Shown in pieces: positions 27,301-42,300 of a DNA stretch of 64,000 nt; position 1 is the first letter of the stretch; the number at the start of each line of letters is the position of its first letter. The position numbers and the translations under genes are program-made. This DNA is from Stomorhina lunata (lineage: Eukaryota; Arthropoda; Insecta; Diptera; Rhiniidae), in the NCBI GenBank assembly GCA_933228675.1, contig OW121744.1, positions 57,617,775 to 57,681,774 of the forward strand, given 5' to 3'. The notes beneath the pieces are model-generated. The model was not told the origin of the DNA, searched no databases, and saw only the letters and a program-made list of their open reading frames with translations.

Positions 27301-30300
27301 TCTGTTTCGCCCTATATACGTATGAATGCAAGCAATAGACACAATAGATAATTGATTTGAGATTGGATATTTTGTATTGTATTCGTTTTATATTTTTTTT
27401 GGTTTGTTAACGTATTCGATAGTTTTATATTTAGTTTTTTTTTGAGTTAAATATGAAAGTAAAAATTAGGAAAGAAAAGTATTAAATTAAAAACAATTCA
27501 ACTGTGTTAATATCTAATAAATATTTTTGTTTAAATTTAAGTTTCATTTGAGAAAATATTTAGTTTTGAATTTTTTGTTTGATTTGAAAACAGCTTATGT
27601 CAAAAGTTATCTACAACTTATGTTAAATTATAAGAAAAAATAAATATATTTAAACATGTGCTTATATAATTAACCTTTTGTCACTGTATGTCATATATGG
27701 CTGCCGGAACACAGAGATATATCAGGAAACTGTAGAGCAGACGAGTTTAGCAAGACTTGGGATAACCTAGAATCTACTCCATCCATTTTGCAAGATCATA
27801 TAGCAAGAAGCAGATCATGCGAATTTTTAAATAAAGGGGGGCGTCTGTCAGATCATGTATTTATTCCAGACATATGTGGCTCTGTTTAGATACGAAACGT
27901 TCTTACATACATATTTATTACTGTTGAATACTTGTGTTCAACATGACAGGACATTGTCTAATTTGAAGACACTCTGATAGACTGTTGCAGAAGCTGTTGT
28001 GACAGGTATGAGGAGAATCCCACAAAATATATTCACTACCACAGCCCTGTCCTGTCTTACAGAAGCGAAGTGGCTAACAAAGATTTTGGTGCACTTAAGA
28101 GCTTTTTATTGCATTATGCAACAAACCAAATCCCTGCTTCCACAGAGGTATGTCAACGGAAATGGCGATGGATAGGCCACATACTTCGAAGGCTAAATAC
28201 CAAAATTGCTCGACAAGCGCTTCGTTGGAATCCACAAGGAAGCGGCCGTCGTGTTGGTGCACCTGCTAGAACGTGGAGAAGATCAATTGATGCGGAGTTA
28301 CAAGCAGCAAACTATTCATGGAATGATGTATGCCTAACATCTCGCAACAGAATCCGATATAAAAGGATGGTTGAGGAACTATGCTCCACTGGGAGTCAAG
28401 GATAACAGAAAAAGAAGAAGAAGAGCTTTTTAAAGCGATCCTTATACATTTTAAGCTAATACACGACTACCATACAAAACTAACATAATCTATTCCAATG
28501 CTATTTTCAAATATAAATTTCATCCACTGATCGCAGGGTTTTATTAAGTCTTATTCTTTGAAAAATCGGTATGCAAGTTAGGGTTTTGAAACAAGGTCCC
28601 CGATTAGATCGCAAATAAACCATTGTAATAGAGCTGGCTACCCTTATGTCACATTCGGCCTTTTCTATACCAATTCCAGTATGTGATAAAAAATGGTGTC
28701 ATTCAATCCACCGTTTTGGCGAAAGTAAGGTTGAATGTCTGGATATTGCTAAGGCGTTCGATAGAGTGTGGCATGGTGCACTTTTATCAAAACTTGTTGC
28801 TTTTGGTGTCGGTAACAACTTCTCTCGATTTATATTGAGCTTCCTCAGAGATCGCACTATAAGAGTTGTCGTAGAAGGGATCTCATCAAACGAGTTCAAG
28901 ATTAATTCAGGGGTACCGCAAGGCTCCGTTCTTTCTCCTATACTATTTCTTATATATCAAACTTCCAATCCTACATACTCTTTTGCAGATGATAGTAACA
29001 TTTGCCATTCGTATTCATTCAATTATAGACCAAGCCTCTTTGAATGAATCATTAAACCGCGATTTAGATACAATATCTGAATGGGGCCGAAAAACTAAAT
29101 GTTGTTTGCTTACGGCAGATCTTGTCACTTCATCTGTTTTCATGGATGGTGTAAATATTCAGGAATCAGACGATCTTGATGTTCTGGGCATGAGGATTCA
29201 GTGTGATGTTCGTTGGACTAACCACATTTTTCAAGTGTCGAAAGAAGCATTCAAGTGCCTCGGTTTTCTAAAACGGTGTAAGAGATATTTCACTCCAGCT
29301 GATCTTCGAACTATTTATACCACCTATATCCGAACGAAAATGGAATACAACTCTCATGTATGGGCCGGTGCTTCAAAGTCTATTTTGAAGCTTCTCGACC
29401 GAGTACAGGAGTAGGCGAAGGTACTTATTGGTGACAGTAGGGTATCCAACTCTATTGACTCACTTGAACACCGTCGCAGTGTGGGTTGTGTTTCACCGTT
29501 CCATCGTTACTACATTGGAATATGCTCTAACGAAATCAGGAAACTTGTTCCCAAAACTCGAATTTCATGCGCAACACTCGTTTATCTGTTAGTGCTCATC
29601 CCTTCGTGGTCGATTGGCCAGTAGACCGAACAACGCATTACAGAGAAAATTCGCTCTTCAGCCGTACTGTTCGTATGTGGAATTTACTTCCCGCAGAAGT
29701 TTTCCCTTCCACTTACAATATAGGAAAATTCAAATCAAATGTCTACAAACACTACTCCTTCTATCCTCCTTCCCATAACCTATTTTCCTAGTTCCAACAC
29801 AATGCGTTGCATTAGTAGGGGTCATCCCCTGAGTGCTGGTTCTAAATTTAAAAAAAAACTCATTAAAACATGATAAAACTAGAAATAAATTGGAATCCTA
29901 GTGCAATACACTAACGTAAAAAGCCTTTTCAGTAAAAGCTTTTATTAAAATGTTTGATATCCAATAATTAAGAAGGTCTTTTTAATAGATCCGGCTGCAC
30001 CTATGCCAAGTTTTTTGAAATAATCTTTGTTTATTTTAATCTTTTTAGTATATGTGTATACTAGGGCGTCTCGAAAAAATAAAGTCGCACATTGGGGTCG
30101 CCAAAATACATTTTTCGTTATATCTTCGGCATTTACAGTCGGGGCATTTGTTGAACATAGTCCGGCAATTGACGAATCCAAGATATATCATTTATTGGAC
30201 TTGCTTGAGGTTGGGTTTTCACAAGAACCAGAATGGCGGATAAAATAAAAGCGCAGAGTTCGGGAGGCTTTTGTTTATTTAAATTAATTTTTGATAATTT

Positions 30301-33300
30301 ATAATTAAAAAAAAACACGATTGAATGTTACAGATACAGACGAAATTCAAACAATTATTTCGTGGATAAAAGGAATAGCAAGACAAACTAAGATACTATT
30401 TGGGTATTTACACTGAATTTTAACATGATATTATTTCATAATTTTAAATAAATACCAGAACGGATATCTGAGACCAATGATTATTAAAACAAAATATTGG
30501 CCATCTCAAAAAAAGTACTATAAGAGTGCACTTGAGGTCAATGATTATTAACCCAAAACATTGACCTTCGTTAGATAAAAACATAGATATATTACACTTT
30601 AAGATCCGACTGTAAATGGCGAAGATATAACGAAAAATGTATTTTGACGATCCCTATGTGCGGCAAAATAAGAAATTCCTTGTTTTTAATAGATCGGCTT
30701 GAAAACCCGAAAAACTTCCTAGTAATAGTTTAACGATTTTTTAAGAGCTTTAATTTTCTGATATTAGGGTGGTAGAAACAGAGGTCTGATAGATAAATAC
30801 TAGAACCGGATACCTAAGAATAATGACAATTAATGAAAAATATTGGCCTTCTTGATACAAAAACATCGATATATCACACTTCAAGATCCGACTGTAAATG
30901 CCGAAGATATAACGAAAAATGTAATTTGGCGACCCCAATGTGCGACCAAAAAATTAAACAAAAAATTTGATGGTGTACGGCGAACTTTATATTTTCCCCA
31001 TATAAGTCGAGACGCTCTAGTGTATACATTTTTTTTCTAATTTTTGTGGAATTGTTTTTACTTTTTTACTTTCTTAATAATTTTTAGTTATGCTAGATGT
31101 CAATAGATGTCACGGTTTGCAAACTGCAGTTGGTTGATTGTTTTTTAAGACAATATAATTCGTATTTATTCTGTCTCGCAAATAAAATATAATTCCAGAA
31201 TTAGGGATACTCTTCCTGATGATCAGCGTTACCGTTATGCGACTAAAGTCGCAATTTGCGACTATTTAGTTGGCCTGCGACGCAACCTGCGACTTTTCTT
31301 CCATGGCCCTGTTTTGCTACTTTTTCGAGTTTTGTGCGACTTTTGACACCTTTTTAGAAAATTATTTAAAATTTGTATTTTTATCACATATTCAATATCT
31401 TAACTAAAATTCCCTAAAATGATTGTAACTTAAGTATAAATGTCATCACTTTGGTCTCAGTTTGCTATCTAAAACCATTAAGAGCAATATATAATTTGGT
31501 GCACGATATTCAAAATCTTCATACAATAATAGCAAAAAATGATTTTTTGGTGCGCTTTTGCTTTTAGGTGTTAAATGGCAAAAACTCAGTTAACGAGGTA
31601 GTTTTTAATTTTTATACATATTTGTCATATGTTATACCAATATGGAGCACATAAATGATATATATCAAACGATGCACAACTGATCTACCAATCCTTATCC
31701 ATTTTTTAGGAATTCATTGAGGGGGCCGAAAAATATGCGAAAAAAATTTTAAAGTGGAGAAAACGTGCTTAAATTTTGGCAGAAATTAAGTAGTATTTGA
31801 AGTGACGAAATAAAAATTTAAAGGGCAATGGATTCATCCCCCAAGTATGGTGTCTATTTCATAAAATAACGACTGGGTCCAAATGAAACGAAAAAAAATT
31901 TTTTACGTTTTTGAAATTTGCATGACAATTACGCTAAGAAGTGCAAACTTGCGCCACTAAGATTTAGTGTTCAATATACCTGTAGACTTAGGAGTTCAAA
32001 TTTGTAATTAGATTTTCCGAACACCTAAGAGTATAAAAATTATTCGAGTTGAAAGTCGGTTTTATAGGAATTAAAACTGTTTGATTTTTGCCTATATATA
32101 ATATTTTTTCAAGTATGAATTGTTTTATAGTCTTTTGTTCATTGTTTAAGTAAAAATGATGAAAGTGTGCGACTTTTTTTGTAAAAAGCGACTTTTTTGC
32201 GACTTTTTCAAATTTGTCAGCGGTAACGCTGCTGATGATAAAGCTCTACCAAACAATTGAAATGCGTCGAGGAAAGATTGTTCCGACCAAAATTTTTTGG
32301 TATTATAAAAGAGAACTATTTTATACAAAAATAAATAATTGTATTAAGGAAAATAATCAAAACTTTTTAAATTGTTTTATTTTTTTACTGAATATACGAA
32401 GCATAGAATGACATCAGGTTGATTTGCTAATTATATAAGCACATGTACTTTTTTAAATTAGAAAAACTATCTATTGTAATATACGGTTTTCATTTTTTAT
32501 CACTTTCGAACCGATAACTTCCTACGAAAAATAAATTTATAAATCTCGAATTTTGTATGTTGTTAGGTATTTATGCTATTGAGTAAATATTGTGAGCGAT
32601 AGCAATTTGTGATATTTCTCATTAAATTGAGATGAAACTTAGCGCTGTGATAAATGAATACTTCGCTCTCGAGAGTGATTAAACGATCTGAAGTTATTAT
32701 GTATATCAATGATTTTTATGTAGTTATTGTTTTCTCACATTTGGAAGATATTTAAGAAAATATTGAGATGTAAACGAGCATAAATAGATTAAAATGGTAA
32801 AATACGAACACATATCGCTCTCTAGTGATTAATGATCAGACTGATCATACAAATGTTTGTGAATTATAAAGAGCTTCTGTTTGACTTAAAAATAACTTTA
32901 AGTTTTAATTTGACTTGTATTGGGTTTTTGTTAGCAAATTTTAATTTAAGTCTGGCTTTAGACATAATAAACTTTTAAAATTTTTCTAAATTTAAACGAG
33001 TTTTAAAAACTAAAAAATTTTGTTTACTAAATTTTGACAGAAGCTGTATATTTTAATATCGAAAAAATTATTGATAGTTTTGATGGTGGTGTTGTATTGA
33101 TCTGATGTGAATTGAAATTTTTCTTAATAGTTTTTTGTGTGTAGTAGTGTTTTCCTAAGGAAATAAGTTAGTTTTCTTTAAATATATTTTTGTATTTGAA
33201 TTTTGGATTTTGTTGTTTTTGAATTTGCGTGTATTGAAAATATTTCAAGTAAATTACATTATGATGCTTTGGAAATTATAACAAGAAGCACATGTAATTC

Positions 33301-36300
33301 AACTGATATTTATAATGTAAAATATTATATTTTTTTTCCAATAAATAATCATATCATATTAACACCACTTTCAAGTCTTAACAAAAAAATTATGTTCAGA
33401 TTCAGAATAATATATATATTTAAGTACTTAGTAGTAGATACATTCAAATTTATATGAAAATCATGATAAGAAATCAAAAAGAAAAAATATCAAATAAACC
33501 AATAAAAAATTTGTTTGAATGAAGCATTTGATGGTGACAATGAACTGTCTTTGGGTACCTGAGTGACTCTGAGCTCGGCTTGGGTACGTCTCAGTTCGGC
33601 AGCTGCTTTATCAGCGCGCTCTTGTGCTCGATCCAGCTCTTGGGATGTTGTTAAAGTTGTGCGACCAAATGTTGTCTATTTGTTTAAGATTGAATTTTGA
33701 AAATTTTATATTAGTTTTGATTTAAGACACAAAATTAAAAATTGTGTTAGTTTTTTTTTATTTTCAAAAATAAATAATTGCATTTAATTAGAAGAAAGAA
33801 CAGTATAAATATGTATAAAAAAATTCCAGCAGGAAAGAAAGTAAATCATATGCAAAAAGTGTAGACACAAAATTCTGCAAAGACGAGTTTGTTCTATTGT
33901 TTAAATGTTAAAAACACAAAATGCCAATAATTTTTTTTCCTTCATTTGAATAATTTTCTAAATCAAACTCGTCCCTTTTATTATTATACAATTGCCGTAG
34001 TATTTTACAAAATGTTTTGTTGAACAAAATTGCAAACTTATATAGAAACATTTTTCAAAAGAAAAATTTAAGGCTAAAATAATCAAAACAATTTTCTGAT
34101 ATAATAATAAATTTTAGTGCATTTAACGCTTTAACATTGTTTTGTTACCATTAAGTGTAGGGTGTTTTATATTTTGTGTAGTATTTACTTAAGTAAATAA
34201 TTTGTGTGTTGGTTTTTACATAAGTAATAAGTATTATTTTCATTTACATACAAACTACCAGAACCGCCTCTAGTTTCTAACACAACTTACCGATATTTTT
34301 CCAGATTCATGTAATAGTTTCTGAACCGACTGTAAGGCGTTAAGAAAGTGCTTTTAGTATCATGTTTACCGATTTTATTTTACTTAAGTATTTATGTCAT
34401 TTTTATACATACATATACTAAAGTATATTTTAAGTTTATTTAAGTTACCTAGACATCGAATATTGTGTACAGTTACTACTTATTAGGAATGAAGTTTTGA
34501 TATAATTTATAAAAAATATTGCGGAATTCACCGAATTTGCGGCACGGATTTGTCAACCAAATCAAGATGACTTTGGTCTGCTAAGTCCGTAAGTGACGTT
34601 GGTTTTTTCGAGTTGGCTGTAGTCAAAAACTGCTGGTTATGTACAATTTTAGTTTGAAAAAAAAAATATATTTTTTTTTAATTTCGATTATTGTGTCATT
34701 TGATGAGAACCATTAACTCTGAAAATTTGAGTCAAATCGACAAGTTAACACGAACCGATAATGTTATAACTCAAAAACTGTTTGAGCGATTTTTGAGACA
34801 TCTACTTCAAAATAAAGCTTATAAAGTCTTTATTACAAATCAAGGCTCACTTTTTATATTTGCCCAAACAGCTATAATTTGGCAAAACCTTAAAAAGACC
34901 AATTTTTCCCCTTTTAATCGCATTTTAAAACTTTAGGGCGGATTTGGTTCAAATTTTCAGGTTTAATATTTCTCACTGAATGACACAATAATCCGACCGG
35001 CACTCCCAAAATTAAAAAAAAGTAATAAAAACACCCTAATGTACATAAAGTTAATTTTAAATGCATATGTACATTCTTATATATCGAGGGTTTATATTCA
35101 AAAAGTGCTATCTACAAATTCACAATTTTACAGGAGAGGGAAAAAACTGTTTTTGTCATTAACTATAAGAGAAATAAATAAACTTTGTTTTACAATACCA
35201 TACAAATTGGGGCTAAGATCTTGTACAAATTAAGTTTTTTTATTAACTCCTTATATTTTCGGTTCTATAGTAGATAGCACTTTTTACGAGTTAAAATTTT
35301 ATCGTTTCAAGTACTAAAGCAAGTAGATAGCATTATTTTAACAAGAAAAAAATAAAAAATAACGAAAATTGAAGCTTTTATCAAAATATCACGAATTTTA
35401 ATTAAAATAACAAGTTTTTTGAATAAAACAAGATTTATTATAAATATGTCAATAGAATTCAATGTATTCTCTTTCGTTTATTTACAATCCGTTAAGGTCA
35501 AAGGCCGAGTATATTTTAGAAATCCATGATTACAGTACGTTGCAGGGAATTGTGGTCCATTTTGTTGGTTTATCACAAATTACAATGTATATTTTATAAC
35601 AATTGTTATTATTTCCACAAATATTTTTAATGTAGATAGCACTATTTTTTGATTATGTGTAGATAGCACAAACACAATTTATAAAAAAAAAAGTTTTTAA
35701 ATTATTTTTCTTCCTTAAAATTTATATAACATATGACAAATAAGCCAAGGAACACGTTTCCATTAAAAACCATTTTGGTCAAAAATGTAGATAGCACTTT
35801 TTGAATATAAAGCGTCGATATGCAAAATTTTTTCATCAGATTTTCTCGAGACTTACTTATGTTTAAGCCATTTCCGACATTGGGTTTTGGCTAAAATAGT
35901 AAACGCATATTGCATTCATATTAAAGATGTAGTTTTTAAACTTGCAATACTTATTTTTGTACATCTTCAACTACTAAAGCATGATCGGAGCAAGGACAGT
36001 TTCAATCCCGAAAAATCCTTTTCCAGATATTAAGGATAAGTTTGAAAAGCTTTGTATAACCAACATTTGATGTGAGCTAGGGTAATATGTGGATTGATGG
36101 TCTCAATTTGATATTAGTTTATTCAAAAATTATATGTTCAACAATTAATATAAAATTGGCGATATCGTAGAGCGTTTTTGTGATATTCTTTGCATTATTG
36201 TGATTTTTAACAGAATATCATCGGTCTCATGTAGAAAGGCCCTAACTCACACATATAAAAAGCTTTCAAAAGCTTTGATGTAAAAAGCTTTCAAGTAAAA

Positions 36301-39300
36301 ACATTAATAACACTGCTCTTAGGGTTTTTACTCGAGTTATGTTTGCTCGATTAATCGGAAAAATAAAATCGATTAATCGCTCGAGTAAAATAAAATTGCT
36401 AATTTCAAATAAAGATTTATTTGAGTAGTTTTCCACGAGTAATCGAGTTACTCGAGTAAAATTATTTCAATAATTTTGTAAGTATTTTTTTAAAATAAAA
36501 CGACTATTTGCTGCAACTAATGATATACTCGTATTCCATTTTATGCAATAATCAAGGGTTCAAATGAAGACCACTTAAATCAATTATCTACCGTTCTATG
36601 GTCCATTTTAAGCAATAATTGATGGTTCTACTATAGTTAATTTAAAGCAATAATCGAGGGTTTTAATATAGTTAATTTTCCATTTATGAAATAATCGTAG
36701 ATTTTAACATTGTCAATTCTAAGCAATAATCGAGACTTGTAAATTACAACTCGTAATATAGTCCATTGTTTGTATATAGTCCATTGTATGTATAAAGTCC
36801 ATAGTATATATAAAGTCAATGTAATTTCAGATATAAATAGCCTTGTCTACCATAGACCTGTTGTGGTATCCAATGTATTCGTAATTTCTACTATTCTTTA
36901 TTTAAAGGTCCTAATGCAATCATAGCTTCTCTTATAGATTAGTTGAAGGTACAATTGCAATCATAAAACCTACTATAGTCCAGTTGAAGTCTCTAATGTA
37001 TTCGTAGATACTACTATAGTTTAGTAAAAGATCCCTGTGTAATCGTAGGTCCTACTATAGTAACAGTACGTCCTACTATAGTTCACTTAAAGGACGCAAT
37101 GTAATCGTAGATCCTACTTTGGTTCAGTTGAAGATCCCATTGCAAACATAGGTAAAAGGTAGTCATAGAGCCTACTAATCTATTAGACCAAACTCAGGAT
37201 TTATGAAATCGAAAGATTGTTTTTTATATGTAGAAGTAAATAAACTCACTTAAAATATTTAGGGTGACAATATGTTACAAGTGTCAATGTGTATTAAAAA
37301 TAATTTTTTTTTTATTTTTGTTTATGTTTTTGATTGCCAATTGTTAAAATTTTTTGTTAATAAAGCACTATAATTTTATTAAAAAAAATTTTTGTATTAA
37401 AAATATATATATAAAAAGCTTACAGGAAAGTCTTACTCGAGTAATTTTAAGATGAATTTTTTACTCGATTAACTCGAGTAATTTTTAACGATTAATCGAT
37501 TTTCCGAGTAATTAAAAAACACCATTTTCAAGTTATTTGATTACTCAAACAATTAAAAGTCGAGTAAAATGAACACCCTAACTGATCTGCAGCCAAATCC
37601 TCCTTTTAATAAAACTATGTGGACTACATGGATTTTGATGCGCTAAACTCAGATCCGTTGTCGGTTTTTTTCCATCAGTTCTGGATTTTTTTTATGGGCG
37701 TGGCAAATTTTTCACCTTAAATTAGTCAGGTACGGAGACCTATTTCGTCCTAACTCGAGAACGACTCATCCGATTTTCAAAATTAAATTATTAACTTGAA
37801 GATGCATAACAAAATTGCAAATCCGTTTTCGGTTTTTCTCCATGAGATCTGGATTTTTTTTATGGGCGTGGCAAATTTTTCACCTTAAATTAGTCAGGTA
37901 CGGAGACCTATTTCGTCCTAACTCGAGAACGACTCATCCGATTTTCAAAATTAAATTATTAACTTGAAGATGCATGACAAAATTGCATTTATTTTAGTCT
38001 AATATAATTTTTCTGTATCTCTTATCGTTTTGGAATTATTTAGAAATTAATGGAGAAAAATTTTCGTAATTTTTTTCAGGTTAAAAATGTAATTAAAAAA
38101 AGATAAAACAAAAATAAATGCAATTTTGTTATGCATCTTCAAGTTAATAATTTAATTTTGAAAATTGGATGAGTCGTTCTCGAGTTAGGACGAAATAGGT
38201 CTCCGTACCTGACTAATTTAAGGGGAAAAATTTGCCACGCCCATACAAAAAAATCCAGATCTCATGGAGAAAAACCGAAAACGGATTTGAGTTTAGCGCA
38301 TCAAGATCCATATAGTCCGCATAGTTTTATTGAAAGGAAAGACAAAAAATGAATTTTTGCAGAGCAGTGTAATCGAAAGCTTTTAATGAAAAAGATTTCC
38401 TATATAAAACTTTCAATAAAAAAGATTTCCTATATAAAACTTTTGATATCAAAAGGAAGTAATCCTTCTGAAAAAAAATATTACGTGGTTCATAAATAGA
38501 CTTTCATGATTAATTTATTTTGGAATTAAGATTTGTTAATTTATTATTAGTTTATTAGAAAATGAAGATCCAATAAATAAAAAAAGACGAAAAAAAAAAA
38601 GATTTCTTATATAAAACTTTTGTCTTAAAAATATTTCGGATAGAAAACTTTTTAAATCAACAGATTCCTTTAGGAAATCTATAATAATTTTAATATCCAA
38701 AGCTTTATACTAAAAATATTCTATATCAAAAAGGTTACCAACATAAAATTGCTAATATTTAAGGATTTCCTGTATAAAACTTTCGATGTCGAAAGGCTTC
38801 CTTTAATAATCTTTCGATATCGAAAGATTTTCTATAGAAAACTTTTGACTTCCTACATAAAACTTTGAAAACATTTAATAACAATATTTTAATATCGAAA
38901 GCTTTCCTATAGAAAGAAAACTTTCATATCGAAAGATTTCCTATAGAAAATATTAGCTATCGCAGGTTAATTTTAATATTCAAAGCTTTCAACTAAAACT
39001 ATTCTACATCGAAAGCTTTCCAATATAAAACTGCCAATATTTAAGGATTTCCTGTATAAAACTTTCGATGTTGAAAGGCTTCTTTTAATAATCTTTCGAT
39101 ATCGAAAGATTTTCTATAGAAAAGTTTTGACTTCCTACATAAAACTTTGAAAACATTTAATAACAATATTTTAATATCGAAAGCTTTTCTATAGAAAGAA
39201 AACTTTCATATCGAAAGATTTCCTACAGAAAATATTAGCTTTCGCAGGTTAATTTTAATATTCAAAGCTTTCAACTAAAACTATTCTACATCGAAAGCTT

Positions 39301-42300
39301 TCCGATATAAAACTGCCAATATTTAAGGATTTCCTGTATAAAACTTTCGTTGTCGAAAGGCTTCCTTTAATAATCTTTCGATATCGAAAGATTTTCTATA
39401 GAAAACTTTTGACTTCCTACATAAAACTTTAAAAACATTTAATAACAATGTTTTATTATCGAAAGCTTTCCTATAGAAAGAAAACTTTCATATCGAAAGA
39501 TTTCCTATAGAAAATATTAGCTATCGCAGGTTAATTTTAATATTCAAAGCTTTCTACTAAAACTATTCTACATCGAAAGCTTTCCAATATAAAACTGCCA
39601 ATATTTAAGGATTTCCTGTATAAAACTTTCGTTGTCGAAAGGCTTCCTTTAATAATCTTTCGATATCGAAAGATTTTCTATAGAAAACTTTTGACTTTCT
39701 AAATAAAACTTTCAAAACATTTGATATCAATATTTTAATATCGAATGCTTTCCTATAGAAAGAAAACTTTCATATCGAAAGATTTCCTATAGAAAATATT
39801 AGCTATCGCAGGTTAATTTTAATATTCAAAGCTTTCTACTAAAACTATTCTACATCGAAAGCTTTCCAATATAAAACTGCCAATATTTAAGGATTTCCTG
39901 TATAAAACTTTCGTTGTCGAAAGGCTTCCTATAATAATCTTTTGATATCGAATGATTTTCTATTGAAAACTTTTGACTTTCTAAATAAAACTTTCAAAAC
40001 ATTTGATATCAATATTTTAATATCGAATGCTTTCCTATAGAAAGAAAACTTTCATTTCGAAAGATTTCCTATAGAAAACATTAGCTATCGAAGGCTTTCC
40101 TATAAAAAAAACTTTCGCTATGAAAAGCTTTTCTTTAGAAAACATACACTACGGAAAAAAGCCCTAAGTTACATTTGTGCTCTAAAATGAGACTGAAAAA
40201 AGCCCTATCTCAATTTGGTTTTTTATATATTCAAAAATAAACTAGTTTTGAAAACCAAATTCGTCGTTCGTTTTAATAAAAATCTGCATTTAAAAAAACG
40301 AAAACATATTTTAACTACAGTTTTAGATCTGTTTGTACCTTCTCCTATTAGGGCCTTTCTACATGAGACCAACGATATGTAGTATGGAGGCAATGGTTAA
40401 ATGTTTGCCGATTCCAATGAAATTTGACGCAGTGATTTTTGTTTGTATAAGCAACATTTGTTTTAAGTTCATAAAAATATACTGATATTTGTGGTTAAAA
40501 TTCCAATTCCGGAAATTGAAACCTACTGGTGGTACCGAATAACGAACCAACATTTTGGTTAAATCGGTCGACATTTGACTCTAGTTCTCATATAATGATA
40601 CAAATTACTTTGCATTGTCATAGGAGTCACATCTTTTTAACAATTAAAATTCTACAATAATAAACCATTGTACTCGTAATTCGAAGCTTTCCTTCGAGAC
40701 TTGTATTATATCGTATACCCGGGACCTGGTTTTTTAACCTTTGAAGAAAAGGCTTGGGGAAATTTGATAAAATTTATATGAAAACTATTGGCATTTCTGA
40801 AAACCCGGTTTTACTGAGAAAATAAATAAAATATTGCGATCGTCAGCCGATAAACTGAAGCCCAAAAAACTTAAGACTTCGTGATAATAAGAACATTTGC
40901 AGTATCATTGCAAAGCAATGTCTCAATGGAAATTCCGGGTAAATTTGTATCTAAGGAAAGTGATAAGGAATAGATTATATTGTTTATTTTTTTTAATGCG
41001 CTAATCTCCCCTAAGTGAGTTAAGCAATTTTTATGGTATTTTGAATGTAAATATCATTTACACACAGAATTTATGATAGCAACTAGAAAATTTGGAAACT
41101 TTGAGTTATCTACTATTATTAACTTTCTGCTACTAATGTATAAAAATTATTTTCACAATTTTTATAACATGATAGACTATTTCAATGGCTTATATCTTTT
41201 AAGATCCGTTTTGGAAAACTAACAAAACTCTTTTTTATATTTATGAGTTTAAGTTTTATATCGTCACCTGAAATGCAAAAGGGCGTAACACCAAAATTGA
41301 TTTTTTGACTGATTATGATACAGCAACGTAAAATACATCCACACATTTTTTTTGTGCACACGGTCACTAAAAACAAAAGGTTTAATCTTTTGCTTAAAAT
41401 TTGTATTGTAGCTAAGTCCTCTTGGTTTCAAAAAAATACAGCTTATAGTTAGGCTCTCGACTCTACATTGACCTATTTGCCTGGAGATCTTAGGGTTGAT
41501 CTGTAGGCAAGTAGCTCCTCTTTTCTATATAAAATTTAATTCAAATATCTTTAACCATTAAAGAGTTAAGGGGTTATTTCTGAAATAAGTCTTGTTTGAA
41601 TTTTGGGTCAAAATTTGTATGGTAGTTAATCCCTTTTGGCTTCAGAAAATATGCAACTTGTAGTTAAGCCCTTTTGTTTTTTCGCAATTGCTCAAAAACT
41701 AAACGGTTTTCGCAATAACAGTTTTAAGAATTTTTCTTTTAATGCTTTGTTGACCCAATTACAAAATTTGGATTTAATGTTTTTTGTAGCTTAAAAGTTA
41801 TTACGTTTTTTGCTTCTCCTGAAAAAAAGTTTAGTTATGTGCTTTTGCATTTTAGGTGACGATTTGTATAGATATTTTTGTTTTAATTCAAAGCGAAAAT
41901 TCGGCATGTCATTAAATTTCTGTCTAAAACATTGATTCTGTTGGTGTCTGCTAGACTACACGTCAGTCGGAGAGGGTTAAACTGCCTTCACAGGGACAAA
42001 TAAGTGATAGTTTTAGACAAGTTGTCACATTTTTCCGATCTTATTGCCTAGATAATCTGCTTTTAATTTGCATTAACTAAATGGTTCAAAAGATACGAAA
42101 TGCATTATCATGCTTTACGACTATTTAATAGGTTTGGAGAAGTTTCACTTAGCTCAATACTCAATAAGAAGTGGATAGCTGAGTTATGAGGCTTTTTTGA
42201 AATTTTTTTTTTCTGGTCGGAGATCAAAATTGGGACCTCTGATATGCTAGGCGGAAGACTAGCCTTCTATAATCTTGTGCCAGAATTATTCTGATTAATG

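Larger units (their letters stand above)
36223..40370. mobile_element. Inverted-repeat element carrying a 282-bp tandem array, with two insertions
   Basis: Outer ends GGTCTCATGTAGAAAGGCCC (36223) and its complement (ending 40370), followed inward by TAA. AAAGCTTT-rich sequence begins just inside both ends, so the array belongs to the element. Interrupted by a hAT-like element (36320-37580) and a foldback element (37607-38345). Target duplication not resolved. Confidence 0.65.
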
